Positions 38,153-46,864 of a DNA stretch of 64,000 bases are shown piece by piece. The stretch comes from Sulfurimonas sp. (GTDB lineage: Bacteria; Campylobacterota; Campylobacteria; Campylobacterales; Sulfurimonadaceae), in contig PPDH01000025.1 in NCBI GenBank assembly GCA_002899765.1, forward strand, positions 44,191-108,190, read 5' to 3'. The first letter of the stretch is position 1. Every line of letters starts with the position of its first letter. The position numbers were made by a program, and so were the translations under genes. The notes beneath the pieces are model-generated. The model saw nothing but the letters and a program-made list of their open reading frames with translations, was not told the origin of the DNA and searched no databases.

Positions 38153-38660
38153 CGGATTTTCTCTAAAAAATGAACAGCACTACTTTAAAGAGTATATAAA
38201 CTCATCCGAGTATACTGTTTGCGGATTTAGTTATGGAGCCATAAAAGCTCTTAGAGAAATCAAAGAGATGCTCTCTCGGAAAAAACGAGTAGACAGACTT
38301 CAGCTCTTCTCTCCCGTTTTTTTTCAGACAAAAGATGAGAAGTTTAAAAAACTCCAACTGCTCGGATATAGAAAAAACCAGGACTCTTACCTAAGAGAGT
38401 TTATATCGTCATGTTTTTTGCCGTATGAAAAAAAAATAGTAGAGCATGATAAAAACTCTATTGAAGAGCTTGAAGAGCTGCTTTACTATGAGTGGGATAT
38501 ACAAGAGCTAAAAAATCTTACACACAACGGCGTAAAGATAGAAGTTTATCTAGGCGGCAAAGATGCCGTAATAGATGCCAAGGGCGCAAGAGAGTTTTTT
38601 TTAGAGACTGCTACGGTGACATACATAAAAGAGGCAAATCATTTTTTGTTGTTAAATTAA
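38139..38660 (+). CDS. bioV: Pimeloyl-ACP methyl ester esterase BioV-like
   Basis: 173 residues, an alpha/beta-hydrolase with GFSYGA (nucleophile Ser near residue 33), an Asp in LGGKDAVID and a His in KEANHFLLL as the triad. The short length, with no cap domain, and the Campylobacterota context fit BioV, which releases pimeloyl-ACP in biotin synthesis. I am sure of the fold; the BioV label rests on phylum and size. The ATG overlaps the end of the ftsH-like frame by 14 bases. Confidence 0.75.
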   Translation: MKFFSGFSLKNEQHYFKEYINSSEYTVCGFSYGAIKALREIKEMLSRKKRVDRLQLFSPVFFQTKDEKFKKLQLLGYRKNQDSYLREFISSCFLPYEKKIVEHDKNSIEELEELLYYEWDIQELKNLTHNGVKIEVYLGGKDAVIDAKGAREFFLETATVTYIKEANHFLLLN

Positions 38661-38667
38661 AATATTA

Positions 38668-38702
38668 GTCATTGCAAGGAACTTGTGACGAAGCAATCTG
38701 AG
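38668..38702. repeat. Intergenic GTCATTGC-type repeat, short copy
   Basis: GTCATTGCAAGGAACTTGTG followed by ACGAAGCAATCTGAG, a single unit of the widespread bacterial GTCATTGCGAGG...GCAATCT repeat; a larger cluster lies at 42811-42967. Confidence 0.6.
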
Positions 38703-38736
38703 TTTTTAGTCAAAAATCAATCAGGAGAAGAAAAAA

Positions 38737-39270
38737 ATGAGCAAAATAAAAATAGGCGTTATAACGGCAAGCGACAGAGCAAGCAAAGGGATATACGAAG
38801 ATATTTCAGGAGTGGCTATCCAAGATACGATGAAGGATTATCTCAAAAGTGAGTTTGAGATAGTTTACAGATGTATCCCGGATGAGCAGGAGATGATAGA
38901 GCGCACTATGATAGAACTTTGCGATGATGAGAAGTGCTGTTTGCTGGTTACTACGGGAGGAACTGGACCTGCACTTAGGGACGTTACACCAGAAGCGACA
39001 GAGAATGTTTGTCAAAAAATGATGCCTGGATTTGGCGAGCTTATGCGTCAGGTAAGCCTGCAGTATGTGCCGACTGCAATTCTCTCCCGCCAGACGGCTG
39101 GCATAAGAGGCAAAAGCCTCATCATAAATCTACCTGGAAAACCAAAGTCCATAAGAGAGTGTCTTGATGCAGTATTTCCTGCCGTACCGTACTGTATAGA
39201 CCTTATAGAAGGTCCATACATAGAGACTAACGAGGATGTCATAAAGGCTTTTAGACCGAAAGCTAAGTAG
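38737..39270 (+). CDS. mog: Molybdopterin adenylyltransferase MogA
   Basis: 177 residues of the MogA/MoaB fold. The molybdopterin-binding loop TTGGTGPALRDVTPEAT (about 72-88) and the LPGKPKSIRECLDAVFPAVPYC motif near 130-150 are intact. The enzyme adenylylates molybdopterin before metal insertion. GLY/Thr-rich loop and N-terminal GVITASDRASKG are typical. Good AGGAG site at 38722. It stands alone with a hairpin terminator after it. Confidence 0.93.
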   Translation: MSKIKIGVITASDRASKGIYEDISGVAIQDTMKDYLKSEFEIVYRCIPDEQEMIERTMIELCDDEKCCLLVTTGGTGPALRDVTPEATENVCQKMMPGFGELMRQVSLQYVPTAILSRQTAGIRGKSLIINLPGKPKSIRECLDAVFPAVPYCIDLIEGPYIETNEDVIKAFRPKAK

Positions 39271-39327
39271 AGTTTTAGCGTATTTGTCGATTGTTGTACT
39301 TATATGAGAAAATATAACATGATATTC

Positions 39328-39355
39328 ACTAGGGTTTAATTTAGTAAACCCTAGT
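39328..39355. terminator. Hairpin terminator after mogA (bidirectional)
   Basis: Perfect 11-bp arms (ACTAGGGTTTA / TAAACCCTAGT) with a 6-base loop, between mogA and the convergent small lipoprotein. T-rich sequence follows on both sides. Confidence 0.7.
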
Positions 39356-39363
39356 AGTCTAAA

Positions 39364-39528
39364 TCAATCAGTTTTTTTCTCTATATATTTAGCCCCTTCA
39401 TTGACCTTATCTTTGCTCCACTCAGCATTTTCAGACGTATCTTTTTTGATACCTCTCCATGTCTCACTACAACCACTAGCCATAAGTGTCACGAACAGAA
39501 CTATTATAAATGTTAGACTTTTTTTCAT
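39364..39528 (-). CDS. Small entericidin-like lipoprotein
   Basis: A 54-residue frame: signal peptide KKSLTFIIVLFVTLMASGC with a lipobox ending at Cys20, then a short hydrophilic tail SETWRGIKKDTSENAEWSKDK. This is the EcnA/EcnB (entericidin) layout of small outer-membrane lipoproteins. AAGGATAT lies before the ATG. The role, membrane stress or envelope, is not known for this phylum. Confidence 0.75.
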   Translation of the reverse strand: MKKSLTFIIVLFVTLMASGCSETWRGIKKDTSENAEWSKDKVNEGAKYIEKKTD

Positions 39529-39611
39529 TTGATATCCTTTTTAATTTCACTGATGTTATCAGGAGTTTTTTGCTTTTGTTTTTAATACCTTAGAATTGTC
39601 TTGAACCAATC

Positions 39612-39827
39612 TTAATTTTTACGAAAAAGAAATATGCCGACAACAAAACTGATAGCACCAAGAATATAATAAGTCATTACTTTATCTGTATCTGCACCAG
39701 TAACAGCTTGAGTCACTTGTGAACCGATAGAGCCTGACAACTGATATCCCCATACTGCAATACCAACTCCTATGACTATTAGGACAAGACCAACAATCTT
39801 CATAGTAGTTCCTAAACCTTTTCCCAT
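39612..39827 (-). CDS. Small membrane protein (DUF3185-like)
   Basis: 71 residues with two membrane helices (VGLVLIVIGVGIAVWGYQ and MTYYILGAISFVVGIFLF) separated by a loop SGSIGSQVTQAVTGADTDK, ending in FRKN. This matches the DUF3185 pattern. The start has an AGGAG site (AGGAGTTTTACATG). No function is known. It lies upstream of the entericidin-like gene on the same strand. Confidence 0.7.
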   Translation of the reverse strand: MGKGLGTTMKIVGLVLIVIGVGIAVWGYQLSGSIGSQVTQAVTGADTDKVMTYYILGAISFVVGIFLFRKN

Positions 39828-40061
39828 GTAAAACTCCTATACTTCAAAGAGCTGAAATGTTGTAACATTGCAGATAATAATATTGTACAGCAATATTTCC
39901 TTTTTTAATATTTGAAGTGGAACAAAGCATATTATAAAAGAGGGGATTCATTCACAGTTTCTTTATGAGTATTTTTTGTTTGGGTGCTCGGTGCAGACGC
40001 TTATTATCTGGTGCGTAGCTTCTGAGATAATGGTACTTCAGTGATTCTTTAGCGTTCACTG

Positions 40062-40361
40062 CTAGGTTTTGTTATGTCTTTGTGTTAATTTTTTTGGATT
40101 TTGTTTAGTATGAAATATAGCTAGTATCATTATAATGTCTTCATATTGTTCATATATAATGATATATGGAAATTTTTTCATAACTACTTTTTGAGATGTT
40201 TTAGTTTCATATTGATATAAATTTGGAGAATTTAGGATATTGTTAAATTGTTTATCAATATAAGATAAAAATCTTTTTTCTAGTTTCGGGCTTAAATCAA
40301 AGTAGTAATTGAGTGCAATTCTTAAATCATTTTCTGCAAGAGGATGTAGTTTTAACGTCAA
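40062..40361 (-). CDS. parE: ParE/RelE-type toxin
   Basis: 99 residues from a TTG start, with the RelE/ParE fold: LHPLAENDLRIALNYYFDL, then PYIIIYEQYEDIIMILAIFHTKQNP, which matches the family's typical FPYxIxY...I-I-A-x-x-H-x-x-RxP pattern (here KQNP). It is the poison of a type II system. The start codon is 2 bases after the antitoxin stop, so the two are coupled. Confidence 0.85.
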   Translation of the reverse strand: MTLKLHPLAENDLRIALNYYFDLSPKLEKRFLSYIDKQFNNILNSPNLYQYETKTSQKVVMKKFPYIIIYEQYEDIIMILAIFHTKQNPKKLTQRHNKT

Positions 40362-40363
40362 AA

Positions 40364-40606
40364 CTATCTTTCCAAATCACTTTTTATATCATTCCAATCT
40401 CGACCAATAGAGCGATTTTTATGAAATGAATTTATTCTAGAAGCAAGTTCTTTTTTTTGTTCTTCACTAAGTTCAGATGTATTATTTATTTGAGAAAAAT
40501 CATGTATGTCATTATCGACAATAAATTTCAATGCTTTCATTATTTCATCTTTTGAGCTATTAAAAAACTTTTCAATTTTCGGCTCTTCAATTGATAACTG
40601 TATCAT
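40364..40606 (-). CDS. Antitoxin of the ParE-type pair
   Basis: 80 residues from the ATG at 40606, chosen for the GGAG site six bases ahead (an upstream GTG would add five residues). It is an acidic, helical protein with IEEPKIEKFFNSSKDEIMKALKFIV and a C-terminal toxin-binding tail SIGRDWNDIKSDL, the layout of the addiction-module (TIGR02574-like) antitoxins. It neutralises the ParE-type toxin that follows. Confidence 0.8.
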   Translation of the reverse strand: MIQLSIEEPKIEKFFNSSKDEIMKALKFIVDNDIHDFSQINNTSELSEEQKKELASRINSFHKNRSIGRDWNDIKSDLER

Positions 40607-40621
40607 AAATATCTCCTGCAC

Positions 40622-41049
40622 TTTTAGTGTATATTATAACACAAACAAGATTGTATATGTCAACGGCAGAGTTAAAAGGCACTGACAAATTAACCACCTA
40701 AATTCTTATTGTTGAAAAATTTAGTTAATCCGTAATTTAGCCAAAGTTCACTTTGCGGTGGAAATGGGGGGGGCAGGTGATACCTATACTAAATACATTC
40801 TCAATCTCGTCGGCATTTGTCAATCCTATTTTTTAACCATGTACCTTAACTATTTATATCTGCTACAATTAAAAATATTGCAAATTGAAAAATTTTAGTT
40901 AAAACTTAGATATATAATTTTTTGACAAAAAGTGGAGATTCATTCACTGGGGTGTTGTTTTAGTTTCTAGTTTGTGAAAAGTGGAGATGTCGCCTCATGG
41001 GTGTATGTTGGTGTATGTTGATTTGTAAATTAAAAATTGAGGGGTAATA
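40622..41049. other. Gene-poor stretch with short repeated motifs and a G8 tract
   Basis: 428 bases with no coding frame. It holds a run of eight G at 40765-40772, and two similar motifs at about 40928-40956 and 40975-41005 (GTGGAGATTCATTC... and GTGGAGATGTCGCC..., each ending GGGTG). A similar motif is near 4330 and a weaker one near 39943. I see no tRNA or clear promoter. Confidence 0.5.
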
Positions 41050-41967
41050 TTATTGTTCATGTTTAAGTTTCTTTAACTCTGGCAACATATTTTCTAAATC
41101 TTTTGTAAAGTCAGGTAATGTATCTTTAACTTCTTGTGTTGCTGTTGAAGATGGAAAAAATTCCATCCCTTTATCTATTAGTTTACTTGTTTCATCTATT
41201 GCAAATTTTACTCTATTATAATACTCATTGTCATTTTTTTGTGTTGTACCTAGTTTTATCATAATTTCGTTTATTTGTTCATCTTTAATAGCATCAATCT
41301 CTTTTTTTGATAATTCTTGCATCTGAGATAATAAATTTTCATAGGCATTATTGGTAATTGATTTTAATTTTACATTTTCTTGTAAATCTTTGTTTTTTAT
41401 ATGTTCTCTTTGCATTAAGATTACTGCATGAATTACTTTAGTAAAAAGCCATAATCCAGTTGCTGATGTAAAAAGAATTTCATACCATTCTGAACCAGTA
41501 TCAAAGTTTTGTAGCTTTGCCTCTGATGATTCATAGTAATTTACAAGTAATTGGTTGAATATTTTATCAAGTTTAGACGAAGTATCTACTAATTCTTTTA
41601 AATTATTAATTTTAGGTAGTTTTATGCTTATTGAGTTTTCAGATTGAGCAGGAATAATTGATGATATTCCTTCATTAAATGTAGTTAATTTAATTTTAAA
41701 ATTATTTAATCTGACAACAAATGCATTTGCTTCATTTGTTGGTAAAGAAATAGAATCTTCACTTGTTAAAAAAACTGCTTCCGTTTCTCTTAATTGTTTT
41801 ATATCTTTTTCAAATATTTTAATAAATTCTATTTTTTTAAAAGAAATCTTAAACTTTCCTAATCCATCTATTTTCAAGTTTTGATTATCTTGATTAATTG
41901 GTTTTTTACCTACGATTAAATTATCTATATTTTCATTTATTCTATTTTGTATATCTCGTAATCTCAT
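41050..41967 (-). CDS. Hypothetical helical protein, 305 residues
   Basis: No family recognised. It is lysine/glutamate-rich and mostly helical, with coiled-coil propensity around residues 190-300 and one hydrophobic segment near residue 165 (EILFTSATGLWLFTKVIHAVILM) that may be a membrane-associated helix. No signal peptide. It sits alone, flanked by non-coding repeat-rich DNA, which suggests a recently acquired accessory gene. Confidence 0.55.
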   Translation of the reverse strand: MRLRDIQNRINENIDNLIVGKKPINQDNQNLKIDGLGKFKISFKKIEFIKIFEKDIKQLRETEAVFLTSEDSISLPTNEANAFVVRLNNFKIKLTTFNEGISSIIPAQSENSISIKLPKINNLKELVDTSSKLDKIFNQLLVNYYESSEAKLQNFDTGSEWYEILFTSATGLWLFTKVIHAVILMQREHIKNKDLQENVKLKSITNNAYENLLSQMQELSKKEIDAIKDEQINEIMIKLGTTQKNDNEYYNRVKFAIDETSKLIDKGMEFFPSSTATQEVKDTLPDFTKDLENMLPELKKLKHEQ

Positions 41968-42056
41968 TACAGATTTTTTCCTCTAAACTTAAATTATTAT
42001 TTATATCTTATCTAAAAGTAAATTTAAAATTCATTTTTACACACAACGTTTAAAAT

Positions 42057-42096
42057 GAGCCAATAAATTGCCCCCCCCAGCGTAATTTATTGGCTC
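42057..42096. terminator. Inverted repeat downstream of the gene at 42115
   Basis: Perfect 13-bp arms GAGCCAATAAATT and AATTTATTGGCTC with a 14-base loop containing a C8 tract. It lies 19 bases past the stop of the minus-strand gene at 42115 and probably terminates it. Confidence 0.6.
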
Positions 42097-42114
42097 CTCT
42101 GATTTGTTATCTAG

Positions 42115-42519
42115 CTAGTTGATTTCTCTTAACATACTCAAACCTTTTTCTATATCAACAATTAAATTTGTTTTCATACCTAACCAATCATGATTATATA
42201 CTCCATCAATTTTAGGAGAACTTGATAATTCATGTTCATATGTTAGTTGTACTTGCTGTTGTTTCGATTTTTTCGTTAAAAATTTATCATCAAACATTTT
42301 TTGAGTTACTTTTACTCCAGAAGCTTCATTCTCTTCAATGAACGAATAAAATTCATTTGTATCAGTATAGTTTCTTTCCCAACCAGAACGTCCAATTATA
42401 AAAGCTGTTGCCAAAGATGCATACTCTTCTTTAGATAACGAGTTTATATAATTTTTCATCTCATTTGATGACACTTGAAAAGTTTGAATATTCTTAAAAA
42501 TATTTTCTATCGGTTTCAT
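42115..42519 (-). CDS. Hypothetical protein (DUF3775-like)
   Basis: 134 residues. SKEEYASLATAFIIGRSGWERNYTD in the middle resembles the DUF3775 family (leucine/alanine-rich helix then IGR-G...), but I cannot be sure. It has neither signal peptide nor membrane helix. Together with the next gene (41050) and the toxin pair it forms a cluster of isolated minus-strand genes between repeat-bearing gaps. Confidence 0.5.
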   Translation of the reverse strand: MKPIENIFKNIQTFQVSSNEMKNYINSLSKEEYASLATAFIIGRSGWERNYTDTNEFYSFIEENEASGVKVTQKMFDDKFLTKKSKQQQVQLTYEHELSSSPKIDGVYNHDWLGMKTNLIVDIEKGLSMLREIN

Positions 42520-42810
42520 TTTTTTCCTTTGTTGTAATATAGATAACTATTTATTAGTAATACATTATATACATGTAAGCTATAAAATTACTTAATATCT
42601 TATCATTAAAAGTGTAATACTATTAAAGTGTGTTAAATATGTTAAAGAAGAAATTATATTAAAAAAATATTACAAATTGCAATATTTTTTGTTATTTTGT
42701 AGAAGTTTTTGTATAGTTTTTATGTAGAACTATTAAGGTATATTCGTAATATCTTGTCTTTTTGTATCAAATATGTCATATTTTCATTTGTAAATAGGTG
42801 TCATTTCATC

Positions 42811-42967
42811 GTCATTGAGATTGCCACGGCTAAAGCCACTCTGTCATTGCGAGAAGGCAAAGCCGACGCGGCAATCTCTTGCCATCTCAGACTGCCGCGT
42901 CGTTTCACTCCTCGCAGTGACTATTCCTGTTATTGAGATTGCCACGGCTAAAGCCTCGCAATGACGG
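42811..42967. repeat. GTCATTGC/GCAATCTC palindromic repeat cluster
   Basis: Three head-to-head units containing GTCATTGAGATTGCCACGGC, TGTCATTGCGAGAAGGCAAAG and GATTGCCACGGCTAAAGCCT with complementary GCAATGAC ends. This is the common bacterial intergenic repeat with GTCATTGCGAG motifs; GC content is locally higher than the surroundings. Confidence 0.75.
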
Positions 42968-43034
42968 TTATAGCGAACAAAGTGAAGCGTTCTAAATAGA
43001 GAGTTATAAAAGAGGATTATAGAAAAGTTTTAAA

Positions 43035-43061
43035 AAAATAGAGAGAAAATCTCTCTATTTT
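43035..43061 (-). terminator. Rho-independent terminator of the frdABE operon
   Basis: Stem of 11 bp (AAAATAGAGAG / CTCTCTATTTT) with a 5-base loop; on the minus strand it is followed by a T run. It lies 6 bases after the frdE stop. Confidence 0.85.
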
Positions 43062-43066
43062 AGGTT

Positions 43067-43948
43067 TTAGATAAAATTAACCTCAGTAACATGGTGTTTT
43101 AGACCAAGCTCTGCAGGAGTGCATCCAAGAGCTAGTCCTACCATCTGCTGCATGTGAAGAACTGGAAGTGAGACTTCTCTGCCTATTGCTTCAGAAGCGT
43201 GTTTTGTCTGCGTATCGAGTTTTAGGTGACAGAGCGGGCAGGGTGTTACCATCATGTCGGCGTTGTTATCCGTTGCTCCCGCTATTGCATTTCCTGTGAG
43301 TACCGCTGCAGTGTGAGGTGCTTGAAGCTCTACATGGAAGCCGCAGCATTTGTTTTTTTCTTCATACTCAACATTCATGCCGCCGCATGCGATGATAAGG
43401 TCGTCAAGTGAAGTAGGGTTGTATGGGTTCTCTTTTTGTTTGTGAGACTCGTCATGAAGCTCTGATGGGCGGATGTTGTGACAACCGTAAAATGGAGCTA
43501 TGTTGAACTGGCTTAATGGTTTTACAACCATCTTTTTGATTTTATCTAAGCCGAAATCATCGATAATTGCATATAAAAAGTGGATAATATTTGACGTGCC
43601 TTTGTACTCTAAACCAACCTCTGCAAGTTTTTCGTTGACTTTTGCTTTTAGTTCAGGGTTTTTATCTAGTCTATGTTTTGTCATAGCCGTATTTAGTTGA
43701 CATGTATTACAGATAGTAACCATAGTAAGACCGTGTTTTTCAGCATAAGCAATATTTCTTGCATTTAGCACAAGAGACAAAAAGTCATCATAATCTTGAA
43801 GATGAGAAGCCCCGCAGCATGAAGCCTCTGTTAATTCTATTAGTTCAATGTTAAGTTTTCTGGCAACTGCTAAAGTTGACATCATCTGTTCCGGAGTACT
43901 CTGCTTTGCGGTACATCCCGTAAAAAGTGCATATTTTAATTTTTTCAT
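43067..43948 (-). CDS. frdE: Fumarate reductase/succinate dehydrogenase subunit E (CCG-domain)
   Basis: 293 residues with two cysteine-rich CCG domains: TEASCCGASHLQDY (near residue 40) with GCT at residue 12, and NKCCGFHVELQ (near 200) with PCPLCHLK. This is the HdrB-like subunit that, in the Campylobacterota SdhE-type enzymes, replaces the classical cytochrome b anchor and passes electrons from (methyl)menaquinol. It is the last gene of frdA-frdB-frdE and ends before a hairpin terminator. It lacks membrane helices and is held at the membrane by its amphipathic ends. Confidence 0.9.
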   Translation of the reverse strand: MKKLKYALFTGCTAKQSTPEQMMSTLAVARKLNIELIELTEASCCGASHLQDYDDFLSLVLNARNIAYAEKHGLTMVTICNTCQLNTAMTKHRLDKNPELKAKVNEKLAEVGLEYKGTSNIIHFLYAIIDDFGLDKIKKMVVKPLSQFNIAPFYGCHNIRPSELHDESHKQKENPYNPTSLDDLIIACGGMNVEYEEKNKCCGFHVELQAPHTAAVLTGNAIAGATDNNADMMVTPCPLCHLKLDTQTKHASEAIGREVSLPVLHMQQMVGLALGCTPAELGLKHHVTEVNFI

Positions 43949-43959
43949 CTATTTTACTC

Positions 43960-44937
43960 CTAGAACTTTACTGTTGATGATGATTTTATAAGCTTTTGAA
44001 TCTCATCAAGATTATCTGATTTTGGCATATTCCAAGGCATTATTATTTTACCTTTTCTAAACATTTGAAGTGCAACAGGAATATGTTTTACGATAGATGG
44101 ACCCTCAGAGTAGAGAACCAAGCCGCCTTCATCAAGAACACCGTGTTTTTTGATAGAGTGTAAGAAACCGACTGCGTGGCGTGTTGCAACATTGTTTTTT
44201 GCCACACCTTTTTTAAACGCCATTTGGTGAAGTTTCGTGATTTTCTCAATCGGATTTATATCTTTTGGACAAACTTCCGCACACTCAAAACACTTGACAC
44301 AATCCCAAACACCTTGCTTCTCTTCATTTACATTTATGAGTCTTTCGGCATCACTATCACGGATGTCTGCTTCAAAACGGTATGCCGCAACAAATGCCGC
44401 AGGACCGAAAAAGTCACTGTTTATCTCAACTGCAGGACAGGCATAGTGACATGCACCGCACTGAATACAAAGGTCTGCCTCGTTTAGCTCTTCTGCGTCA
44501 TGAGGAGAGACAAGGTTTTCACATGTAGGGCACTCGTCAATGTCAGCTGCTAGGTAAGGAGTTACAGCCGCATGTTTTTCCCAGAAGTCGGCTTTGTCGA
44601 TAATCATATCTTTTATAGCTCTTTTTGTACTTAAAGGCTCGATTGTCAAATCATTTCCAAAGTACTCAATCATGGTTGACATACTCTCTTTACATGCAAG
44701 AGTAGAGCGGCCGTTTACTTTGATGGCACATGCCCCGCAGATACCGTGACGACAGCTTCTTCTGTATGAAAAACTTCCGTCATAATCCCATTTGATTCTG
44801 TTTAGTATATCTAAGACAACCTCTTCGGAAGTAACATCCATACTATAATCTTCATAGTATGGAAGATAATCTTCATCAGCATTAAAGCGAAATACTTTGA
44901 AGTTTACTTTTTGTGTAGTGATTTTATTTGTACTCAT
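43960..44937 (-). CDS. frdB: Fumarate reductase/succinate dehydrogenase iron-sulfur subunit
   Basis: 325 residues. The N-terminal 2Fe-2S domain has CRHGICGACAIKVNGR with CK further on, and the C-terminal ferredoxin domain has CIQCGACHYACP and CVKCFECAEVCPKDI, so three clusters can be built. It passes electrons between the flavoprotein FrdA and FrdE. The gap to frdA is 9 bases and to frdE 11 bases. Confidence 0.93.
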   Translation of the reverse strand: MSTNKITTQKVNFKVFRFNADEDYLPYYEDYSMDVTSEEVVLDILNRIKWDYDGSFSYRRSCRHGICGACAIKVNGRSTLACKESMSTMIEYFGNDLTIEPLSTKRAIKDMIIDKADFWEKHAAVTPYLAADIDECPTCENLVSPHDAEELNEADLCIQCGACHYACPAVEINSDFFGPAAFVAAYRFEADIRDSDAERLINVNEEKQGVWDCVKCFECAEVCPKDINPIEKITKLHQMAFKKGVAKNNVATRHAVGFLHSIKKHGVLDEGGLVLYSEGPSIVKHIPVALQMFRKGKIIMPWNMPKSDNLDEIQKLIKSSSTVKF

Positions 44938-44946
44938 AACTTCTCC

Positions 44947-46659
44947 TTAGTAATTTCTTGCTTTAAGTTCATGTTTGCCAAGAACCACAGGCATATAATC
45001 AAGTGCTATATTACCCTCTTTATCCATGTACGCCATAGTGTGTTTTAAGAAGTTCTCATCATCACGTGTGTCGAAATCTTCTCTAAAGTGAGCGCCGCGG
45101 CTCTCGTTTCTTGCAATAGCACTCTCAACGATAAACGCAGAGTAGTCAATCATGTGACCAAACTCAATCGCTTCTTGAAGTTACGTGTTAAATACTTTTG
45201 ATTTGTCTTTTATGCGGATGTTTTTAAATCTCTCACGAAGCTCTTTAACTTTTGCAACTGCAATCTCAAGAGTCTCTTTTGTTCTAAATGCACCTGCATT
45301 AGCAGTCATGCACTGTTGAAGTTCTTCTCTTAGCTGTGTGATTGTCTCGCTTCCGTTGTTGTTTAGTACAAAATCAATCTCATCAAGAGCTTTTTTTGCG
45401 TCTTCCCCAGTTGCTTCACGAAGAGGAATCGTGTCTATTTCGTTTACCATTGTTTTGCCCACAAAACGACCAAAGAGAAGCGCTTCAAGAACAGAGTTTG
45501 CACCAAGACGGTTTGCCCCGTGAACAGAAACACAAGAACACTCGCCTGCAGCATAAAATCCTTCTACAAATTCGTTGTTGTTTTTACGAACATTTCCTGC
45601 GATGTTTACAGGGATACCGCCCATAGAGTAGTGTGCCGTTGCAGAGATAAGGATAGGTTCTTTTATCATGTCAAGACCTAAGAAGGTCATGGCAAGTTCA
45701 CGAAGCTCAGGGAGTCTCTCCATGATTAAATCTTTTCCTAAATGCGTTACGTCGATGAAAACCGCATCTTTTCTAGGTCCAACGCCGCGTCCTTCTCTTA
45801 TCTCATTTAAAATAGCACGAGACACAACATCACGAGATGCAAGTTCCATAGCATTTGGAGCGTATTTTTCCATAAATCTCTCACCGAGAGAGTTGAACAG
45901 ACGACCGCCTTCACCGCGAGCCGCTTCAGAGATTAAAACGCCGTTGCCAGAAAGACCTGAGGGATGAAACTGAACAAATTCCATGTCTTCTAGCGGAAGT
46001 CCGTGACGTGCTACAATCGAGAGTCCGTCACCCGTATTTGCATGTGCATTTGAGTTGATTTTATAGCTTCTTGCGTAACCACCAGTTGCGAACATAACAG
46101 ATTTTGCGTTGAAAATTGCTACTTGTAAATCTCGTATATTAAACGCAACTACGCCTGAAACTTTGCCGTCTTTATAGATAAGGTCAGCAGCATACCACTC
46201 ATCCCAAAATTCAACGCCTGCGCGGAAAGCTTGCTCATAAATAGTTTGTAAAAGTGTTAAACCTGTTCTGTCTTTCGCGTAACAGGCTCTTGGAGACGAC
46301 TGTCCTCCAAAAGGTCTTTGTGCTATTTTTCCATCGGGAGTTCTGCTAAATGCCGCACCCATTCTCTCTGCCCAGCGAATTGTTTCAGGTGCATTTTTGC
46401 ACATGAACTCTACCGCATCTTGGTCAGCTAAGTAGTCACTTCCTTTTACCGTGTCAAATTCGTGCAGCTCCACACTGTCTTTATCGCTAAAAGCAGCATT
46501 AACACCGCCTTGCGCGGCTCCTGAATGACTTCTAAGCGGATGTAGTTTTGTTATAACTGCAACTTTTTTACCTGCATTTTGCAACTCTCTTGCAGCGGCA
46601 CATCCTGCTAGACCTGCACCGACAATGATTGCATCGTAAGTATATATAGGAATACCCAT
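44947..46659 (-). pseudogene. frdA: Fumarate reductase/succinate dehydrogenase flavoprotein, interrupted by one in-frame TAA (45181-45183)
   Basis: The full frame gives 570 residues. It starts at the ATG 46659 (AAAGGAAAGCTA ahead), giving MGIPIYTYDAIIVGAGLAGC, the FAD dinucleotide motif. RSHSGAAQGG (FAD-binding His), HPSGLSGNG and an active-site Arg region (GANRLGANSVLEAL) are present. No Tat signal, so it is cytoplasmic, unlike the periplasmic Mfr enzyme of Wolinella. The stop lies in VFNT-stop-LQEAIEFGHMIDYSAF, near the end of the family domain. FrdA reduces fumarate or oxidises succinate in the rTCA or respiratory chain, so a true break is unlikely. Confidence 0.92.
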
Positions 46660-46864
46660 TAGCTTTCCTTTGTTAATAAGAATAAAATAAGGCGGATTGT
46701 ACAATTTTTAGCCTTTGCGAATGATAAAAGATTGTTATAAATGTGTAAAATGTTCCATAATAACACACTTGCAGCGCATTGGAGAGTGTAGAATCTACAC
46801 ACACTGTTTTTATCTTTTTGTGATATACTCTACGCTTATTTTTATCATAAACATAGGGGACGCA

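Larger units (their letters stand above)
42520..43066. other. 547-base intergenic stretch: AT-rich part, repeat cluster, terminator
   Basis: Apart from the GTCATTGC-type repeat cluster (42811-42967) and the frd terminator (43035-43061), the left half is very AT-rich (many T/A runs). It may carry the promoter of the 42115 gene but none is clear. No convincing protein or RNA gene seen. Confidence 0.5.

Noticed and set aside
42040..42110. Integron attC-like site: inverted repeat flanked by TAACAAAT and AACGTTGTG, beside a lone gene and a toxin pair
   Set aside because: The outer core does not match the attC consensus (RYYYAAC / GTTRRRY), no integron integrase is present, and the gaps at the neighbouring genes lack a matching site. 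A simple terminator explains the hairpin.
42811..42967. CRISPR-like array
   Set aside because: The units are palindromic, variable in spacing, and match the common GTCATTGC intergenic repeat; there are no regular spacers or cas genes.
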